The position numbers and the translations under genes were made by a program. Below are positions 25,293-34,943 of a DNA stretch of 64,000 nucleotides, piece after piece. Within the stretch, counting starts at the first letter, position 1. Every line of letters begins with the position of its first letter. The stretch comes from an uncultured Pseudomonadales bacterium (GTDB taxonomy: Bacteria > Pseudomonadota > Gammaproteobacteria > Pseudomonadales > Azotimanducaceae), in contig OY282430.1 in NCBI GenBank assembly GCA_958296025.1, positions 1,426,001-1,490,000 of the forward strand, given 5' to 3'. The notes beneath the pieces are model-generated. The model was not told where the DNA came from. It was given only the letters and a program-made list of their open reading frames with translations, and ran no database searches.

Positions 25293-27554
25293 ATGCGCAT
25301 CGCCGGCCTTGCCTCTTTCCAGCGGGCGTTTCGCCGCACTGTCCAAGGTGCGAGGAAATTCCCTAAATTTCAAATAGTTACTTCCTTACTTCGCTCAGAA
25401 AGCCGCGTCCGACCGGCGGCCTTTGATAGTGTGCCGGGGTGGCTTCTCGCCCTGCCGTTAGCCCTTGCTAACCTCGCTGCCTTTGCCGAGGAGGTGGCCG
25501 ACGATGGTGCCCTCGTCGAGGAGGTGGTGGTCACCGCCCACTTTCGGGACACCGCCCTGCAGGCCGCGCCGGTCAGCGTCAGCGTGCTGTCGGCGCAGAG
25601 CATCGAACTGCGCGCCGCCCAGCATTTGGAGCAGGTGTTGGGCATGGCGCCCAACCTGAACTACGCCGCCGGCGCTTCCCGGGGGCGCTTCCTGCAGGCC
25701 CGTGGGGTGGGGGAGCGCAGTCAGTTCAAGGACCCGCTGGACGCCTCCGTGGGCATGGTCATCGACGGCGTGGACTTCAGCGGCATCGGCTTGGCGGCTG
25801 TGCTGCATGACGTGCAGCAAGTGGAGGTGCTGCGCGGCCCCCAAGGCACGGTCTTCGGCGCCAACGCGTTGGGCGGCATGGTGCTGGTGAAGACCAAGGA
25901 TCCCACCGAGCGGTTCGAGGGCAGCCTGACCACTGGCGTTGGCAACTACGGTGCTTGGCGCACCGGGGCGGTGCTGAGCGGCCCCTTGGGGGACAGCTTG
26001 GCGGGACGCCTGGCGGTGCATCGCTTCGAGGGGGATGGCTACATTGAGAACGACTTCTTGAACGCGGACGACACCAACGACTATCAGGAGCTCAGCCTGC
26101 GCGGCAAGCTGCGCTGGCAACTGGGCGAGGCCACGCGCCTCGACTTGGCCGGCCTGTACGTGGATGCGGACAACGGCTATGACGCCTTCTCCTTGGAGAA
26201 CCGCCGCCGCACCGGTTCCGACGAGCCGGGCCATGACCGGCAGGAGAGCCTGGGCCTGTCCCTAAGCCTAACCCACGACGGCATGGACGCCTTCCGAGTC
26301 GAAGGCAGCCTGTTCTGGGAGGGCAGCGACCTCGCCTATGGCTTTGATTGGGATTGGTCCAACTTAGCCACTGGTGGCGTGCGCGGCGGCGAGGACAATG
26401 TTCGGCAACGAGACGCCGTCGGCGTTGACCTGCGCATGCTTTCCCGCAACCGTGCGGGGGTTGATGGCCCGCTGTCTTGGGTGGCCGGTGCCTACATCGC
26501 TCGTCGCGAGGTGGCGCTGGACTATGAGGATCATTGGCAGGACAGCTCCGGCACCTATCCTTCGTCCTTCAGCAGCGCATTCACCACCGAGCGCCAAGCC
26601 CTCTACGGCCAAGTCGATTGGGCCTTGGCACAAGGCTGGGTGCTGAGCCTCGGCGGGCGCTTCGAAGGCTACGACAACCGCTATGCGGACAGCGCCGGCG
26701 TTGCCGCCAAACCGAACGACGACCTTTGGGGCGGGCGCATCAGCCTACAGCGCGACCTAAGCGACGACCTGATGGCTTACGTTTTGATCTCCCGGGGCTT
26801 CAAGACCGGCGGCGTCAACGGTCAGGCCGTGGCGGCGGCGGATCCGGCCGAGGACCCGGAAATCGCCGCCTTCCTCAACGAGCGCATCGCCTTCGCCGCC
26901 GAGACCCTCACCAACTACGAGGCCGGCCTGAAGGGTCGCATCCTGGACGGGGGCCTCCAATTGGCCCTTTCGGTGTTTTACATGCAGCGCGACGACATGC
27001 AGGCCAACGCCTGGGTGCTGTTCCCCCCGGCGGATTGGAAATCCTATCTGGACAATGTGGACAAGGGCAAGAACGCCGGCCTGGAGGCGGAGGCCGTTTG
27101 GCAGGCCACGGAGCGGCTGCGCCTGTCGGCGGGCTTGGGCTTGCTCGGGACGGAACTCGGCGAACTGCGGGTGCGCGATGTGGATACCTACGAACTGCTG
27201 CGGCAAAGGGGCCGCAGCCAAGCCCATGCGCCGAGCTACCAATTCCATGTGTCGGCACACTTCGACCTGCATCCCGACTATTTCGTCAACGTGCAGTTGG
27301 AGGGCAAGGACGCCTTCTACTTCTCCAACAGCCACGATCAACGCTCGGGCAGCTACGCAACCCTGCACCTGTGCGCCGGCTACCGCACCGAGCGCCTGGA
27401 GCTCACCGCCTGGGGCCGCAACCTCACCGATGTGGACACCGAGGTGCGTGGCTTCTACTTCGGCAACAATCCGCTGAAGGGCTGGATCAACGAAGCCTAC
27501 TACCAATACGGGGAACCGCGCACCTTTGGGGTGACGGCGCAGTTGCGGTTCTAA
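25293..27554 (+). CDS. TonB-dependent outer-membrane receptor under TPP control
   Basis: The 753-residue protein has an unusually long N-terminal lead: about 47 polar residues precede the hydrophobic signal segment WLLALPLALANLAAFAEE. A TonB-box-like VEEVVVTA follows, then the plug domain (about 80-190) with VEVLRGPQGTVFGANALGG and a 22-strand-type barrel ending in the C-terminal Phe of VTAQLRF. The start at 25293 has AAGGAG at ideal spacing inside the riboswitch-controlled hairpin. TPP control implies import of thiamin or a thiamin precursor or breakdown product across the outer membrane; this is inference from regulation, and the ligand is not read from the barrel. Confidence 0.92.
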   Translation: MRIAGLASFQRAFRRTVQGARKFPKFQIVTSLLRSESRVRPAAFDSVPGWLLALPLALANLAAFAEEVADDGALVEEVVVTAHFRDTALQAAPVSVSVLSAQSIELRAAQHLEQVLGMAPNLNYAAGASRGRFLQARGVGERSQFKDPLDASVGMVIDGVDFSGIGLAAVLHDVQQVEVLRGPQGTVFGANALGGMVLVKTKDPTERFEGSLTTGVGNYGAWRTGAVLSGPLGDSLAGRLAVHRFEGDGYIENDFLNADDTNDYQELSLRGKLRWQLGEATRLDLAGLYVDADNGYDAFSLENRRRTGSDEPGHDRQESLGLSLSLTHDGMDAFRVEGSLFWEGSDLAYGFDWDWSNLATGGVRGGEDNVRQRDAVGVDLRMLSRNRAGVDGPLSWVAGAYIARREVALDYEDHWQDSSGTYPSSFSSAFTTERQALYGQVDWALAQGWVLSLGGRFEGYDNRYADSAGVAAKPNDDLWGGRISLQRDLSDDLMAYVLISRGFKTGGVNGQAVAAADPAEDPEIAAFLNERIAFAAETLTNYEAGLKGRILDGGLQLALSVFYMQRDDMQANAWVLFPPADWKSYLDNVDKGKNAGLEAEAVWQATERLRLSAGLGLLGTELGELRVRDVDTYELLRQRGRSQAHAPSYQFHVSAHFDLHPDYFVNVQLEGKDAFYFSNSHDQRSGSYATLHLCAGYRTERLELTAWGRNLTDVDTEVRGFYFGNNPLKGWINEAYYQYGEPRTFGVTAQLRF

Positions 27555-27701
27555 TGGATCTCGGCAACGGGGTCGTCCCAAATCCATGAGAGTGAGGGCG
27601 CAAACCCGAAAACAAGCGGCTGCGCGACCGGACACTAGGCAGGAACCGGGCGTCTCTGTTAACTTCCATGCGCTCACAAGGCCCCTGTGATGAGGTTCCG
27701 C

Positions 27702-30700
27702 ATGAAGACCGCCTCGCTCCTCTTGCTGTCGCTTGGCTTGGCCGCGCCCTGGGCGCACGGCTGGGATGTACACGACATGCCCGGCCCCAAGCGCAGCATC
27801 GAACTCGATGTGGAAGAAGGCACCTGGATCAGCCTGGACGTAAGCCCCGATGGGGAATCCATCGCCTTCGACCTGTTGGGGGACATCTTCCTGCTGCCCA
27901 TCGCCGGCGGCGAGGCCATCCCCCTCACCAGCGGCCCGGCTTGGGACATGCAGCCGCGCTTCTCGCCGGACGGCGCCCGCATCGCCTTCACGTCGGACCG
28001 CGGCGGCGCCGCCAACGTCTGGGTGATGAATGCGCAAGGCAGCGCCCCCCGGGCGGTCAGCAAGGAGCAGTTCCGCACCCTCAACAACCCCACCTGGAGC
28101 GCCGACGGGCGCTTCATCGCGGCGCGCAAGCACTACACCACTTGGCGCTCCATGGGCAGCGGCGAAATCTGGCTTTACCACAGCACTGGCGGCAAGGGAG
28201 CGCCCTTAGTCGAACGGCGCAGCGAGACCGTGCAAAAGGAGTTGGGCGAGCCGATCTTCTCAGCGGATGGCCAAGCCCTCTACTACACCGAAAACGTCAC
28301 CCCAGGCGACCTGTTCGTCTATGGCCAGGACTCTAACGCGGAGACCTTTCAGATCAAGCGCTACGACTTGGCCAGCGGCCAGGTCAGCGTGGCGGTTGGC
28401 GGCAACGGCGGTGCGGTGCGCGCTACGCCCTCGCCGGACGGCCGGCGCTTGGCCTTTGTGCGCCGCCTGCGGGAGCGCAGCGCCCTGTTCGTGAAGGACT
28501 CGGCCAGCGGTGCGCTGCAGCTGCTGTTCGAAGGCTTGGACCGGGACATGCAGGAGGGCTGGGCCATCCAAGGCCTGTATCCGAACATGGACTGGACAGC
28601 GGATTCGCAGTCCATCCTGTTTTGGGCCGGCGGCAAGATCCAGCGGCTGTTTCTGGCCGATCGGTCGGTGGTTGAAATCCCCTTCCGGGTGCGCCAAACC
28701 CGCAGGGTGTCGGTGCCGCCGCGCTTCCCGGTGGCGGTGGCGCCGGAGCGCTTCCGCACCAAGATGATCCGCTGGCCGGTGCTGTCCCCGGACGGAACCA
28801 AGGTGGTTTACGAATCCTTGGGGCGCCTCTACGTCAAACCCTTGCCCGACGGTGCCCCGCGGCTGTTGACCCAGGACGGCGCAGGCCGCTTCGAGTTGTT
28901 TCCAAGCTGGTCCCGGGACGGCCGCTCCATCGTCTTCGTCGGCTGGAGCGATGCGGCCTTGGGTTCGGTGCGCACGGTGCCGGCCAACGGCGGCCAATCC
29001 AAGGCGCTGACGCAGGCCCCCGGCTACTACCGTTGGCCCCGCTTCAGCCCGGACGGCCGGTTGGTCGTGTTGGAGAAAGGCACCGCTGGAGACTTGACCT
29101 CGCCTCTGTGGTCCGAAAATCCGGGCATCTACCTGTTGCCGGCCAAGGGCGGCGAACTGCGCCTGGTCACCGAGAATGGCCGGGATCCCCACTTTGGCCG
29201 CACCTCGGAGCGCATCTTTCTGACCCGAACCAAGAACGCCTCGGCCATCCCCGGTGCCCGGGACGTCGGTGGCGAGGAGCATTTGGTTAGCATTGGCCTG
29301 CGCGGGGAGGAGGAGCGCAGCCACGCCTACTCGGACTTGGCCGCCCGTCTGCTGATCTCCCCGGACGAGCGCTGGCTGGCCTTGCGCGAGAACTATAATG
29401 TTTATCGAATGCCCATGCCGCCGGCGCCGATGATGCTGAAGGTGGGGGTGCCGGAGCGGGCCAAGGGCGATGCGCACGAGGCCTTCCCCCTCCGCCGGCT
29501 GAGCGCCGACGGCGGCCACTTCCCAGCTTGGTTCGGCGCGAACCGTTTGTCCTGGAGCCTCGGGCCGACGCTGTGGCGGATGGATGGGGATGCGGCAACC
29601 CCTCCTGCCGAGGGCGCCGACCTGTCCATCGCCGCCGCCGCCGACAAGCCTTCCGGCGCCCTGGCGCTGATCGGCGCCCGCATCATCACCATGAACGAGG
29701 CGCACGAGGTGATCGAAAACGGCGTCCTGCTGGTGCGGGACAACCGCATCGCCGACCTGGGCGCGGCGGCGGAGGTGGCCATTCCGGAGGACGCCCGGCG
29801 CATCAGCGTCCAGGGCCAGACCCTCATGCCGGGGCTGATCGACGCCCACGCCCACGGCCCGCAAGGGGAGAACGGGCTGGTGCCGCAACAGAACTGGCTG
29901 AATTTGGCCTATCTGGCGCTGGGGGTGACGACCATCCACGACCCCGCCAACCGGGCCAGCCACATCTTCGCCGCCGCCGAAATGCAGCGGGCCGGCCTGC
30001 TGCTGGGGCCGCGCATCTTCTCCACCGGCGAGATCATCTACGGTGCCCGTAGCGGCCTCTATGCCGTCATCGACAGCTTGGATGACGCCCGCGGCCATGT
30101 GCGGCGGCTGAAGGCGCAAGGGGCGGTCAGCGTCAAGAACTACAATCAACCGCGGCGGGAACAGCGTCAGCAGGTCAACGTGGCCGCACGGGAGGCGGGG
30201 CTGATGGTGGTGGCGGAGGGCGCTTCCCTTTACCACTTGGACATGAGCCTCATCACCGACGGCGTGACCGGCATTGAGCACAACGTCCCGGTGGCGCCCC
30301 TTTATGAAGACGTGATGCAGCTCTGGTCCGGTACGCCGGTCGGCTACACCCTGACCCTGAACGTCACCTACGGCGGCCTGTTTGGGGAGAACTACTGGTA
30401 TCAGCACACGGACGTGTGGCGGCATCCGCTGCTGTCCCGCTTCGTGCCGCCCCGGGTGCTGCAACCCCGTTCCATTCGTCGCCTGATGGCGCCGGACTCC
30501 GAGTATCAAGCCACGGTGGACAGCGCCGCCGCCGCCAAGCGCTTGGCCGAACGGGGCCTGCCCGTCAACATCGGCGGCCATGGCCAACGGGAGGGCTTGG
30601 GCGTTCACTGGGAGTTGTGGAGCCTGGCCAGAGGCGGCATGACGCCGATGCAGGCCCTCGTCGCCGGTACCCGCGCCCCGGCCCGTCACTTGGGCATGGA

Positions 30701-30926
30701 TGCGGACATCGGCGCCCTGGAGGTGGGCAAACTGGCGGACTTGGTGATCCTCAACAGCAACCCCTTGCAGGACATCCGCAACTCCGACGACATCGACAAG
30801 ATCATGCTCAACGGCCGCCTCTACGCGGCGGCCACCTTGGATGAAATCGCCACTGGCGACGGCAGGATCCAAGATCCTTACTGGTGGAACCAACCACAGG
30901 CGCGGTTGCTTGAGGGGAGGCCCTAG
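27702..30926 (+). CDS. TolB-like beta-propeller fused to an amidohydrolase
   Basis: From the ATG at 27702, which has GAGG (27692-27695) six bases upstream, the product is 1,074 residues with a clear signal peptide (MKTASLLLLSLGLAAPWAHG). Residues about 30-600 are WD40/PD40 TolB-like propeller repeats with FSPDG and WSADG signatures. Residues about 640-1,074 are an amidohydrolase with GARIITMNEAHEVIENG, the metal motif GLIDAHAHG (about 713) and TRAPARHLGMDADIGAL-like sequence near the end. Alternative starts at 27687 and 27690 exist. It is predicted periplasmic. It lies 147 bp after the TPP-controlled receptor on the same strand, so processing of an imported compound is possible. Substrate unknown. 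Confidence 0.88.
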   Translation: MKTASLLLLSLGLAAPWAHGWDVHDMPGPKRSIELDVEEGTWISLDVSPDGESIAFDLLGDIFLLPIAGGEAIPLTSGPAWDMQPRFSPDGARIAFTSDRGGAANVWVMNAQGSAPRAVSKEQFRTLNNPTWSADGRFIAARKHYTTWRSMGSGEIWLYHSTGGKGAPLVERRSETVQKELGEPIFSADGQALYYTENVTPGDLFVYGQDSNAETFQIKRYDLASGQVSVAVGGNGGAVRATPSPDGRRLAFVRRLRERSALFVKDSASGALQLLFEGLDRDMQEGWAIQGLYPNMDWTADSQSILFWAGGKIQRLFLADRSVVEIPFRVRQTRRVSVPPRFPVAVAPERFRTKMIRWPVLSPDGTKVVYESLGRLYVKPLPDGAPRLLTQDGAGRFELFPSWSRDGRSIVFVGWSDAALGSVRTVPANGGQSKALTQAPGYYRWPRFSPDGRLVVLEKGTAGDLTSPLWSENPGIYLLPAKGGELRLVTENGRDPHFGRTSERIFLTRTKNASAIPGARDVGGEEHLVSIGLRGEEERSHAYSDLAARLLISPDERWLALRENYNVYRMPMPPAPMMLKVGVPERAKGDAHEAFPLRRLSADGGHFPAWFGANRLSWSLGPTLWRMDGDAATPPAEGADLSIAAAADKPSGALALIGARIITMNEAHEVIENGVLLVRDNRIADLGAAAEVAIPEDARRISVQGQTLMPGLIDAHAHGPQGENGLVPQQNWLNLAYLALGVTTIHDPANRASHIFAAAEMQRAGLLLGPRIFSTGEIIYGARSGLYAVIDSLDDARGHVRRLKAQGAVSVKNYNQPRREQRQQVNVAAREAGLMVVAEGASLYHLDMSLITDGVTGIEHNVPVAPLYEDVMQLWSGTPVGYTLTLNVTYGGLFGENYWYQHTDVWRHPLLSRFVPPRVLQPRSIRRLMAPDSEYQATVDSAAAAKRLAERGLPVNIGGHGQREGLGVHWELWSLARGGMTPMQALVAGTRAPARHLGMDADIGALEVGKLADLVILNSNPLQDIRNSDDIDKIMLNGRLYAAATLDEIATGDGRIQDPYWWNQPQARLLEGRP

Positions 30927-30942
30927 AGGCGTCTTGCGCCCA

Positions 30943-31695
30943 TTAGGGCTGCGAAACGGGGACTCCGCCGGTCTGTTCACCGCCACTGCGCACCAAGCCG
31001 ATCAATTGGCTGGCCACCTCCAGGGCGCGACGGCGACCCACGTTCATGTTGACCACATAGGCGTCGGCAACCGCCAGGCTCGGCACCGAGGTAACGCCCA
31101 GTTGCCGTTGGCGGGCTTCGTTGCGGGCTAGGGTGCGGCGCACGGCGGAGGAGTTGAAGGCGTCCAGAAAGGCTTGCCGGGTGACGCCGTTACCGTCCAC
31201 GAAGTCCGCGATTTGGTTGGCGGTTAGGAAGGTGCGGCCGTTGTCGTGGATGGCGCGGAAGATGCGCTCGTGGTTGGCCGCCAACGCGCCGGTTTCCACC
31301 AAGGCCAGATAGGCTTGGCCGAGCACCGCCCACTCCACAGAAAAGGCCACCGGCGCCCGTTCAAAGACAGCGTCTTCGGGGAGGCTGCCGCGCCAGTCCT
31401 CGATGAGGGGGTCGAAGGCGCGGCAGTGGATGCAGCCGTAGGAGAAGAACTCCGTGACGACGATGGGATCATCGGGGCGGCGGCGGGGCGGATCTTCCAC
31501 CACCCGGTAGTCGTCGTCCTCGGCGATGCCGCCGCCGTCGCCGGCACCCGAGCTGTAGAGCACCCCCCAGATCAGCAAAGCGCCGACGATGGCGGCGGCG
31601 GCGGCGAGGATGCCGTAACGAATGGTGACAAGCTGACGCTCCCGTGCGCCGCGCCTGCCGCTTCGGGTTTTGCCTTGACGATGTTTCTTAGCCAT
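30943..31695 (-). CDS. DsbA-like thioredoxin-fold protein, membrane anchored
   Basis: From the ATG at 31695 the product is 250 residues. A basic N-terminus leads into one membrane helix (GILAAAAAIVGALLIWGVLY), so the domain is periplasmic. The thioredoxin fold has the redox motif FFSYGCIHCRAFDP, with active-site CIHC, and the cis-proline segment GVTSVPSLAV. Helical insert sequence between them is typical of DsbA. It probably oxidises or shuffles disulfides in exported proteins. It is convergent with the amidohydrolase gene, with a 16-bp gap. An in-frame 36-codon upstream extension is not favoured. Confidence 0.88.
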   Translation of the reverse strand: MAKKHRQGKTRSGRRGARERQLVTIRYGILAAAAAIVGALLIWGVLYSSGAGDGGGIAEDDDYRVVEDPPRRRPDDPIVVTEFFSYGCIHCRAFDPLIEDWRGSLPEDAVFERAPVAFSVEWAVLGQAYLALVETGALAANHERIFRAIHDNGRTFLTANQIADFVDGNGVTRQAFLDAFNSSAVRRTLARNEARQRQLGVTSVPSLAVADAYVVNMNVGRRRALEVASQLIGLVRSGGEQTGGVPVSQP

Positions 31696-32101
31696 GCTTC
31701 CGCTTCCGTTCCGAGGTGAGGCCGGACCTAGGCGAACAAGGGGCCAGCCCAACGTGAAGCGCGGGCCGTGCAGTCGCAGCAGGATTTGCCTCAGGAGCGG
31801 CACGATAGCACGGCAGCCGTCGGCCTTGCGTCAACAGCCCTCAATCCGTGGTTGACGGGGGCACTGATTGCATTGAACCACGACCAAAGCCGCCCCATGC
31901 ACGCGCACTGGCGCTGGGCAACGCCGCCCGGGTTGTCACCACCGCCGATGGTTGCTATCTTGCGCCGCTTGGCGACCTAGGGCGCTGCTGTTGTCCGTCC
32001 GCCTCAGTGAAGCGCCGCACGGGGAACGCCAAGAGGTTGGGAATGTTGGCTGATTATTGCTGTGTGCAGAGGTTGCCTTAGGGACGGATAGGAGGAAGCG
32101 A
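31696..32101. other. Intergenic region between divergent genes
   Basis: About 400 bp separate the DsbA-like gene (leftward) and the LLM oxidoreductase gene (rightward). Both promoters must lie here. Short frames are present but none has recognisable similarity. The only clear signal is the ribosome site AGGAGG near 32091, ahead of the ATG at 32102. Confidence 0.5.
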
Positions 32102-33103
32102 ATGGCGCCAAGAAAGCGCATGGCGGTGACCTTGCCGGCCGGGCCGGGCATCCACCACACCATTGAGCGGCTGCGTTGGGCGCAAGAGCACGGCTATCCC
32201 GACGCTTGGTTCAGCGACTCCGGCGCCCCCGACACCCTCACTCAGGTGGCGGCGGTGGCGCAGCACACGCAATCCATCCGCATCGGCGTGGCCGTCACTC
32301 CGGTGTACACCCGTACGCCGGCCGTCATCGCCGCCAGCGTCAACGTTTTGGGGCAGTTGCTGCCGGGGCGCTTCGTCATGGGTCTCGGATCCTCCAGCCA
32401 GACCATCATGGGGGCTTGGAACGGCATCCCTTTGGACAAGCCTCTCACCCGCGTCAAGGAGACCGCCCTCTTGGTGCGCACCATGCTCGCTGGGGAGAAG
32501 TCGGACTTCTCCGGGGCCACCCTGCGCAGCCGCGGCTACCGCCAGGCCCCCTTGGTGGATCCGCCGCCCATTTACATCGCCGCCCTACGCCCGAAGATGA
32601 TCGAGATGGCGGCGGAGGTGGGGGACGGCGTGATCTTCAATCTCTGGCCGCGCAGCGCCCTGCCGAAGATGATGGAGCATGTGCGCGTCGGTGCCGAGCG
32701 GGCCGGCAAGGACTGGCGCGAAGTCGAGATCGTCAACCGCGCCATGGTGTTGGCCACGGACGACAAGCCGGCCGCTCGCAACCTGTTTCGGGCCGCCTTC
32801 GCTCCCTACTACGCCACGCCGGTTTACAACCGCTTCCTCGCCTGGGCCGGGCACGGGGACGTGGCGGCGACCATCGCGGAGGGTTGGGCGGCCAAGGACC
32901 GGGCCAAGACCACCGGCGCCTTGAGCGATGAACTGATCGACGAAATCGCCGTCATCGGCACCGAGGACGAAATCCGCGCCCGCATTCAGGAGGCCGCCGC
33001 CGGCGGCGTGCATACCCACATCGTCGCGCCCATCGGCCCGTCCGCCGCAATGGTGCAGCGCACCTTCGACGCTTTCACCGCCGAGCGCTTTCAGTTTGCC
33101 TAA
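32102..33103 (+). CDS. LLM-class flavin-dependent oxidoreductase
   Basis: The 333-residue protein has the bacterial-luciferase-like TIM-barrel pattern: HTIERLRWAQEHGYPDAWFSD, IRIGVAVTPVYTRTPAVIA, LPGRFVMGLGSSS and PPIYIAALRPKMIEMAAEVGD. Members use FMN or coenzyme F420 for hydride transfer or monooxygenation. Sequence alone does not decide which cofactor is used here. The start at 32102 has a strong AGGAGG ribosome site; the upstream extension does not. It begins a rightward catabolic group with a crotonase, a CoA-transferase and a dehalogenase. Confidence 0.9.
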   Translation: MAPRKRMAVTLPAGPGIHHTIERLRWAQEHGYPDAWFSDSGAPDTLTQVAAVAQHTQSIRIGVAVTPVYTRTPAVIAASVNVLGQLLPGRFVMGLGSSSQTIMGAWNGIPLDKPLTRVKETALLVRTMLAGEKSDFSGATLRSRGYRQAPLVDPPPIYIAALRPKMIEMAAEVGDGVIFNLWPRSALPKMMEHVRVGAERAGKDWREVEIVNRAMVLATDDKPAARNLFRAAFAPYYATPVYNRFLAWAGHGDVAATIAEGWAAKDRAKTTGALSDELIDEIAVIGTEDEIRARIQEAAAGGVHTHIVAPIGPSAAMVQRTFDAFTAERFQFA

Positions 33104-33319
33104 GCCGTAGTGCGTCATCTCCCATCAAACCCGCCGTTGGCCGGGCCTTGGGTTTTCGCCTTTGGCCCGTGGGCCAAGGGTATTGATGCAGCGCATTCGT
33201 TTCGCGCAGCGCCTGCCGCCCAACGCATTGGCGGTTCGCCGGAATTCAGCCGAGCCCCGGTATTGGCATGAACAGCCATTGGGATGGGGCGGCGTAGGAA
33301 ACCACTAGGAGCACCACCC

Positions 33320-34153
33320 ATGGACTATCAAAAAATCATCGTGGACGAGCCGCGCCCGCGTCTGCGGCGCATCACCCTGAACCGCCCGGACAAGCGCAAC
33401 CCCCTCTCCAACGCGCTGCGCGGCGAGTTGTTCAACGCCTTGGAGTCGGCGGACCGGGAAGATTCCGTTCGGGTGACGATCATTCGCGGCGCCGGCAGTT
33501 GCTTCTCCTCCGGCTACGACCTCAAGTCCAACGTGGCCAAGGATCAGCCCTTCCACACCGCCGGCGGTCTCGGCAATTGGCCGCGCCATGTGGTGGAGGG
33601 CTTCTTCAAGATTTGGGACTTGGCCAAGCCGGTCATCGCCCAGGTGCATGGCTACTGCCTAGCCGGGGGCACGGAACTGGCCACCGCCTGCGACCTGGTC
33701 TATGTGGCGGAGGACGCCAAGATCGGCTACCCTGTGGTGCGCGCCATCAGCCCGCCGGACAATCAGTTCTACCCGTGGATCGTCGGCCTGCGCCGGGCCA
33801 TGGAACTGATGCTCACCGGGGACCACATGTCCGGCGCGGAGGCGGTGGAATGCGGCTTCGCCAACCGCGCCTTCGCCATCGGCGAACTGGAGGCGCGGGT
33901 GCTGGACATCGCCGAACGGGTGGCCATGACGCCTTCCGACCTGCAGCAGATCAACAAACGGGCGGTGCATCGGCAGATGGACGCCATGGGCATCCGCGCC
34001 GGCATCCGCGCCGGCACCGAGATGCAGCAACTCGCCACCTTCACCCAATCCACCCAAGCCCACTTGGCGGAGATGCGCAAGGGTCTCACCCAAGCCCTAA
34101 GCCAGCGCGACGCCGCCTACGGCGACTACCGCACGGCTTCGGAGAGGAAATAG
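33320..34153 (+). CDS. Enoyl-CoA hydratase/isomerase family protein
   Basis: The 277-residue crotonase starts MDYQKIIVDEP after AGGAG at good spacing. It has RRITLNRPDKRNPLS, the oxyanion-hole motif GSCFSSGYDLKS, HGYCLAGGTELATACDLVYV and KIGYPVVRAISPPDN. The insert FHTAGGLGNWPRHVVEG is of the kind seen in crotonases acting on larger acyl-CoAs. The substrate is unknown. It is distinct from the crotonase at 1660-2457. It is convergent with the ferredoxin gene. Confidence 0.9.
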   Translation: MDYQKIIVDEPRPRLRRITLNRPDKRNPLSNALRGELFNALESADREDSVRVTIIRGAGSCFSSGYDLKSNVAKDQPFHTAGGLGNWPRHVVEGFFKIWDLAKPVIAQVHGYCLAGGTELATACDLVYVAEDAKIGYPVVRAISPPDNQFYPWIVGLRRAMELMLTGDHMSGAEAVECGFANRAFAIGELEARVLDIAERVAMTPSDLQQINKRAVHRQMDAMGIRAGIRAGTEMQQLATFTQSTQAHLAEMRKGLTQALSQRDAAYGDYRTASERK

Positions 34154-34251
34154 AGAGAGGGTAGCTCCGAATTCAGGAGCATTAACAGGCTTTCAGTTGA
34201 ACGGGCGGGAGGCATATCCCCGGGAGGCCAAGCGGGGCCGTTTTCCGAAGG

Positions 34252-34572
34252 CTACATCTGGAATTCCGGCAGATTCACCACTAGGCCGTCCAAGGCGTCG
34301 GTGACCTCTATTTGGCAGGACAGGCGGGAGTTGGCTTCCCGCTCTGGGTTTAGGTCCAGCATGGACTCCTCCGCCTCGCCGGGTGGCCCCACCGCGCCCA
34401 TCCATTCGTCGGCGACGATGACGTGGCAGGTGGCGCAGGAGCACTCGCCGCCGCAGTCGGCGTCGATGCCGGGCACGCCGTTGTCGATGGCGCCGCGCAT
34501 GACGGAGATGCCGTTCGCGGCCTCAATGACGTGTTTTTCGCCGCCGAATTCCATGTAGGTGATGGTGGGCAT
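34252..34572 (-). CDS. 2Fe-2S ferredoxin
   Basis: The 106-residue protein is an adrenodoxin/ISC-type ferredoxin with CGGECSCATCHV, giving three cluster Cys, and the fourth in RLSCQIEV. The family motif VGPPGEAEESMLD is present. Such ferredoxins supply electrons to cytochrome P450s, Rieske oxygenases or iron-sulfur assembly. No such partner enzyme is encoded immediately adjacent, though the surrounding genes are catabolic. The start MPTITYMEFGG is unambiguous. Confidence 0.93.
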   Translation of the reverse strand: MPTITYMEFGGEKHVIEAANGISVMRGAIDNGVPGIDADCGGECSCATCHVIVADEWMGAVGPPGEAEESMLDLNPEREANSRLSCQIEVTDALDGLVVNLPEFQM

Positions 34573-34650
34573 GAAATGGCCTCGCAGTTGAGCAGGGGTG
34601 GCGTTGCGCCGCCTATGATACCGAAGGCGGGTGCAGCCACCAAACGCCCT

Positions 34651-34809
34651 CTAAAGGGGTGCCGGCAGCGCCTTGAGCATGCGCTTCAGCGCAGAGTGGT
34701 AGTAGCTGTCCGAGGCTAGGGCCTCCAGTTCCGCCCGGTCGGCGTAGTCCTCCGCGTCCAGTTCCATCCAGCCGTTGTGCCCGATGTAGGCTGGAATTCG
34801 GTACGATGG
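34651..34809 (-). pseudogene. C-terminal fragment resembling MmcQ/YjbR family proteins
   Basis: About 50 residues, RIPAYIGHNGWMELDAEDY then DSYYHSALKRMLKAL, resemble the end of MmcQ/YjbR-like proteins, which typically read PAYVGH.GW and DAYR..APKRL there. Upstream the frame runs into Arg/Ser-rich, repeat-containing sequence with no domain. The N-terminal half is missing, so this is most likely a decayed fragment. Family assignment from such a short stretch is tentative. Confidence 0.4.
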
Positions 34810-34829
34810 ACTAAAATGCGCAGCCTTGT

Positions 34830-34849
34830 CGCCGCTTGGCGAAGCGGCG
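34830..34849. repeat. Perfect 8-bp inverted repeat with 4-nt loop
   Basis: CGCCGCTT (34830-34837) and AAGCGGCG (34842-34849) form a strong GC-rich hairpin with loop GGCG. A short tandem repeat of GAGCCGTTGGC follows at about 34850-34880. There is no U-run on either strand. It may be a structural remnant or part of a small interspersed repeat. Confidence 0.5.
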
Positions 34850-34943
34850 GGCCGTTGGCGAGCCGTTGGCGAGCCGTTCCGCTTCCTCAAACAGTGGCGG
34901 GAATTGGGGTGCGTTTTATGAGTTCGGTGATTAGGAGTCTTTG

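Noticed and set aside
28260-30986. A 908-codon minus-strand frame
   Set aside because: Antisense to the propeller-amidohydrolase gene; no recognisable domain.
34162-34178. GCTCC...GGAGC hairpin between the crotonase and ferredoxin genes as a terminator
   Set aside because: Stem of only five or six pairs and no U-run on either side.
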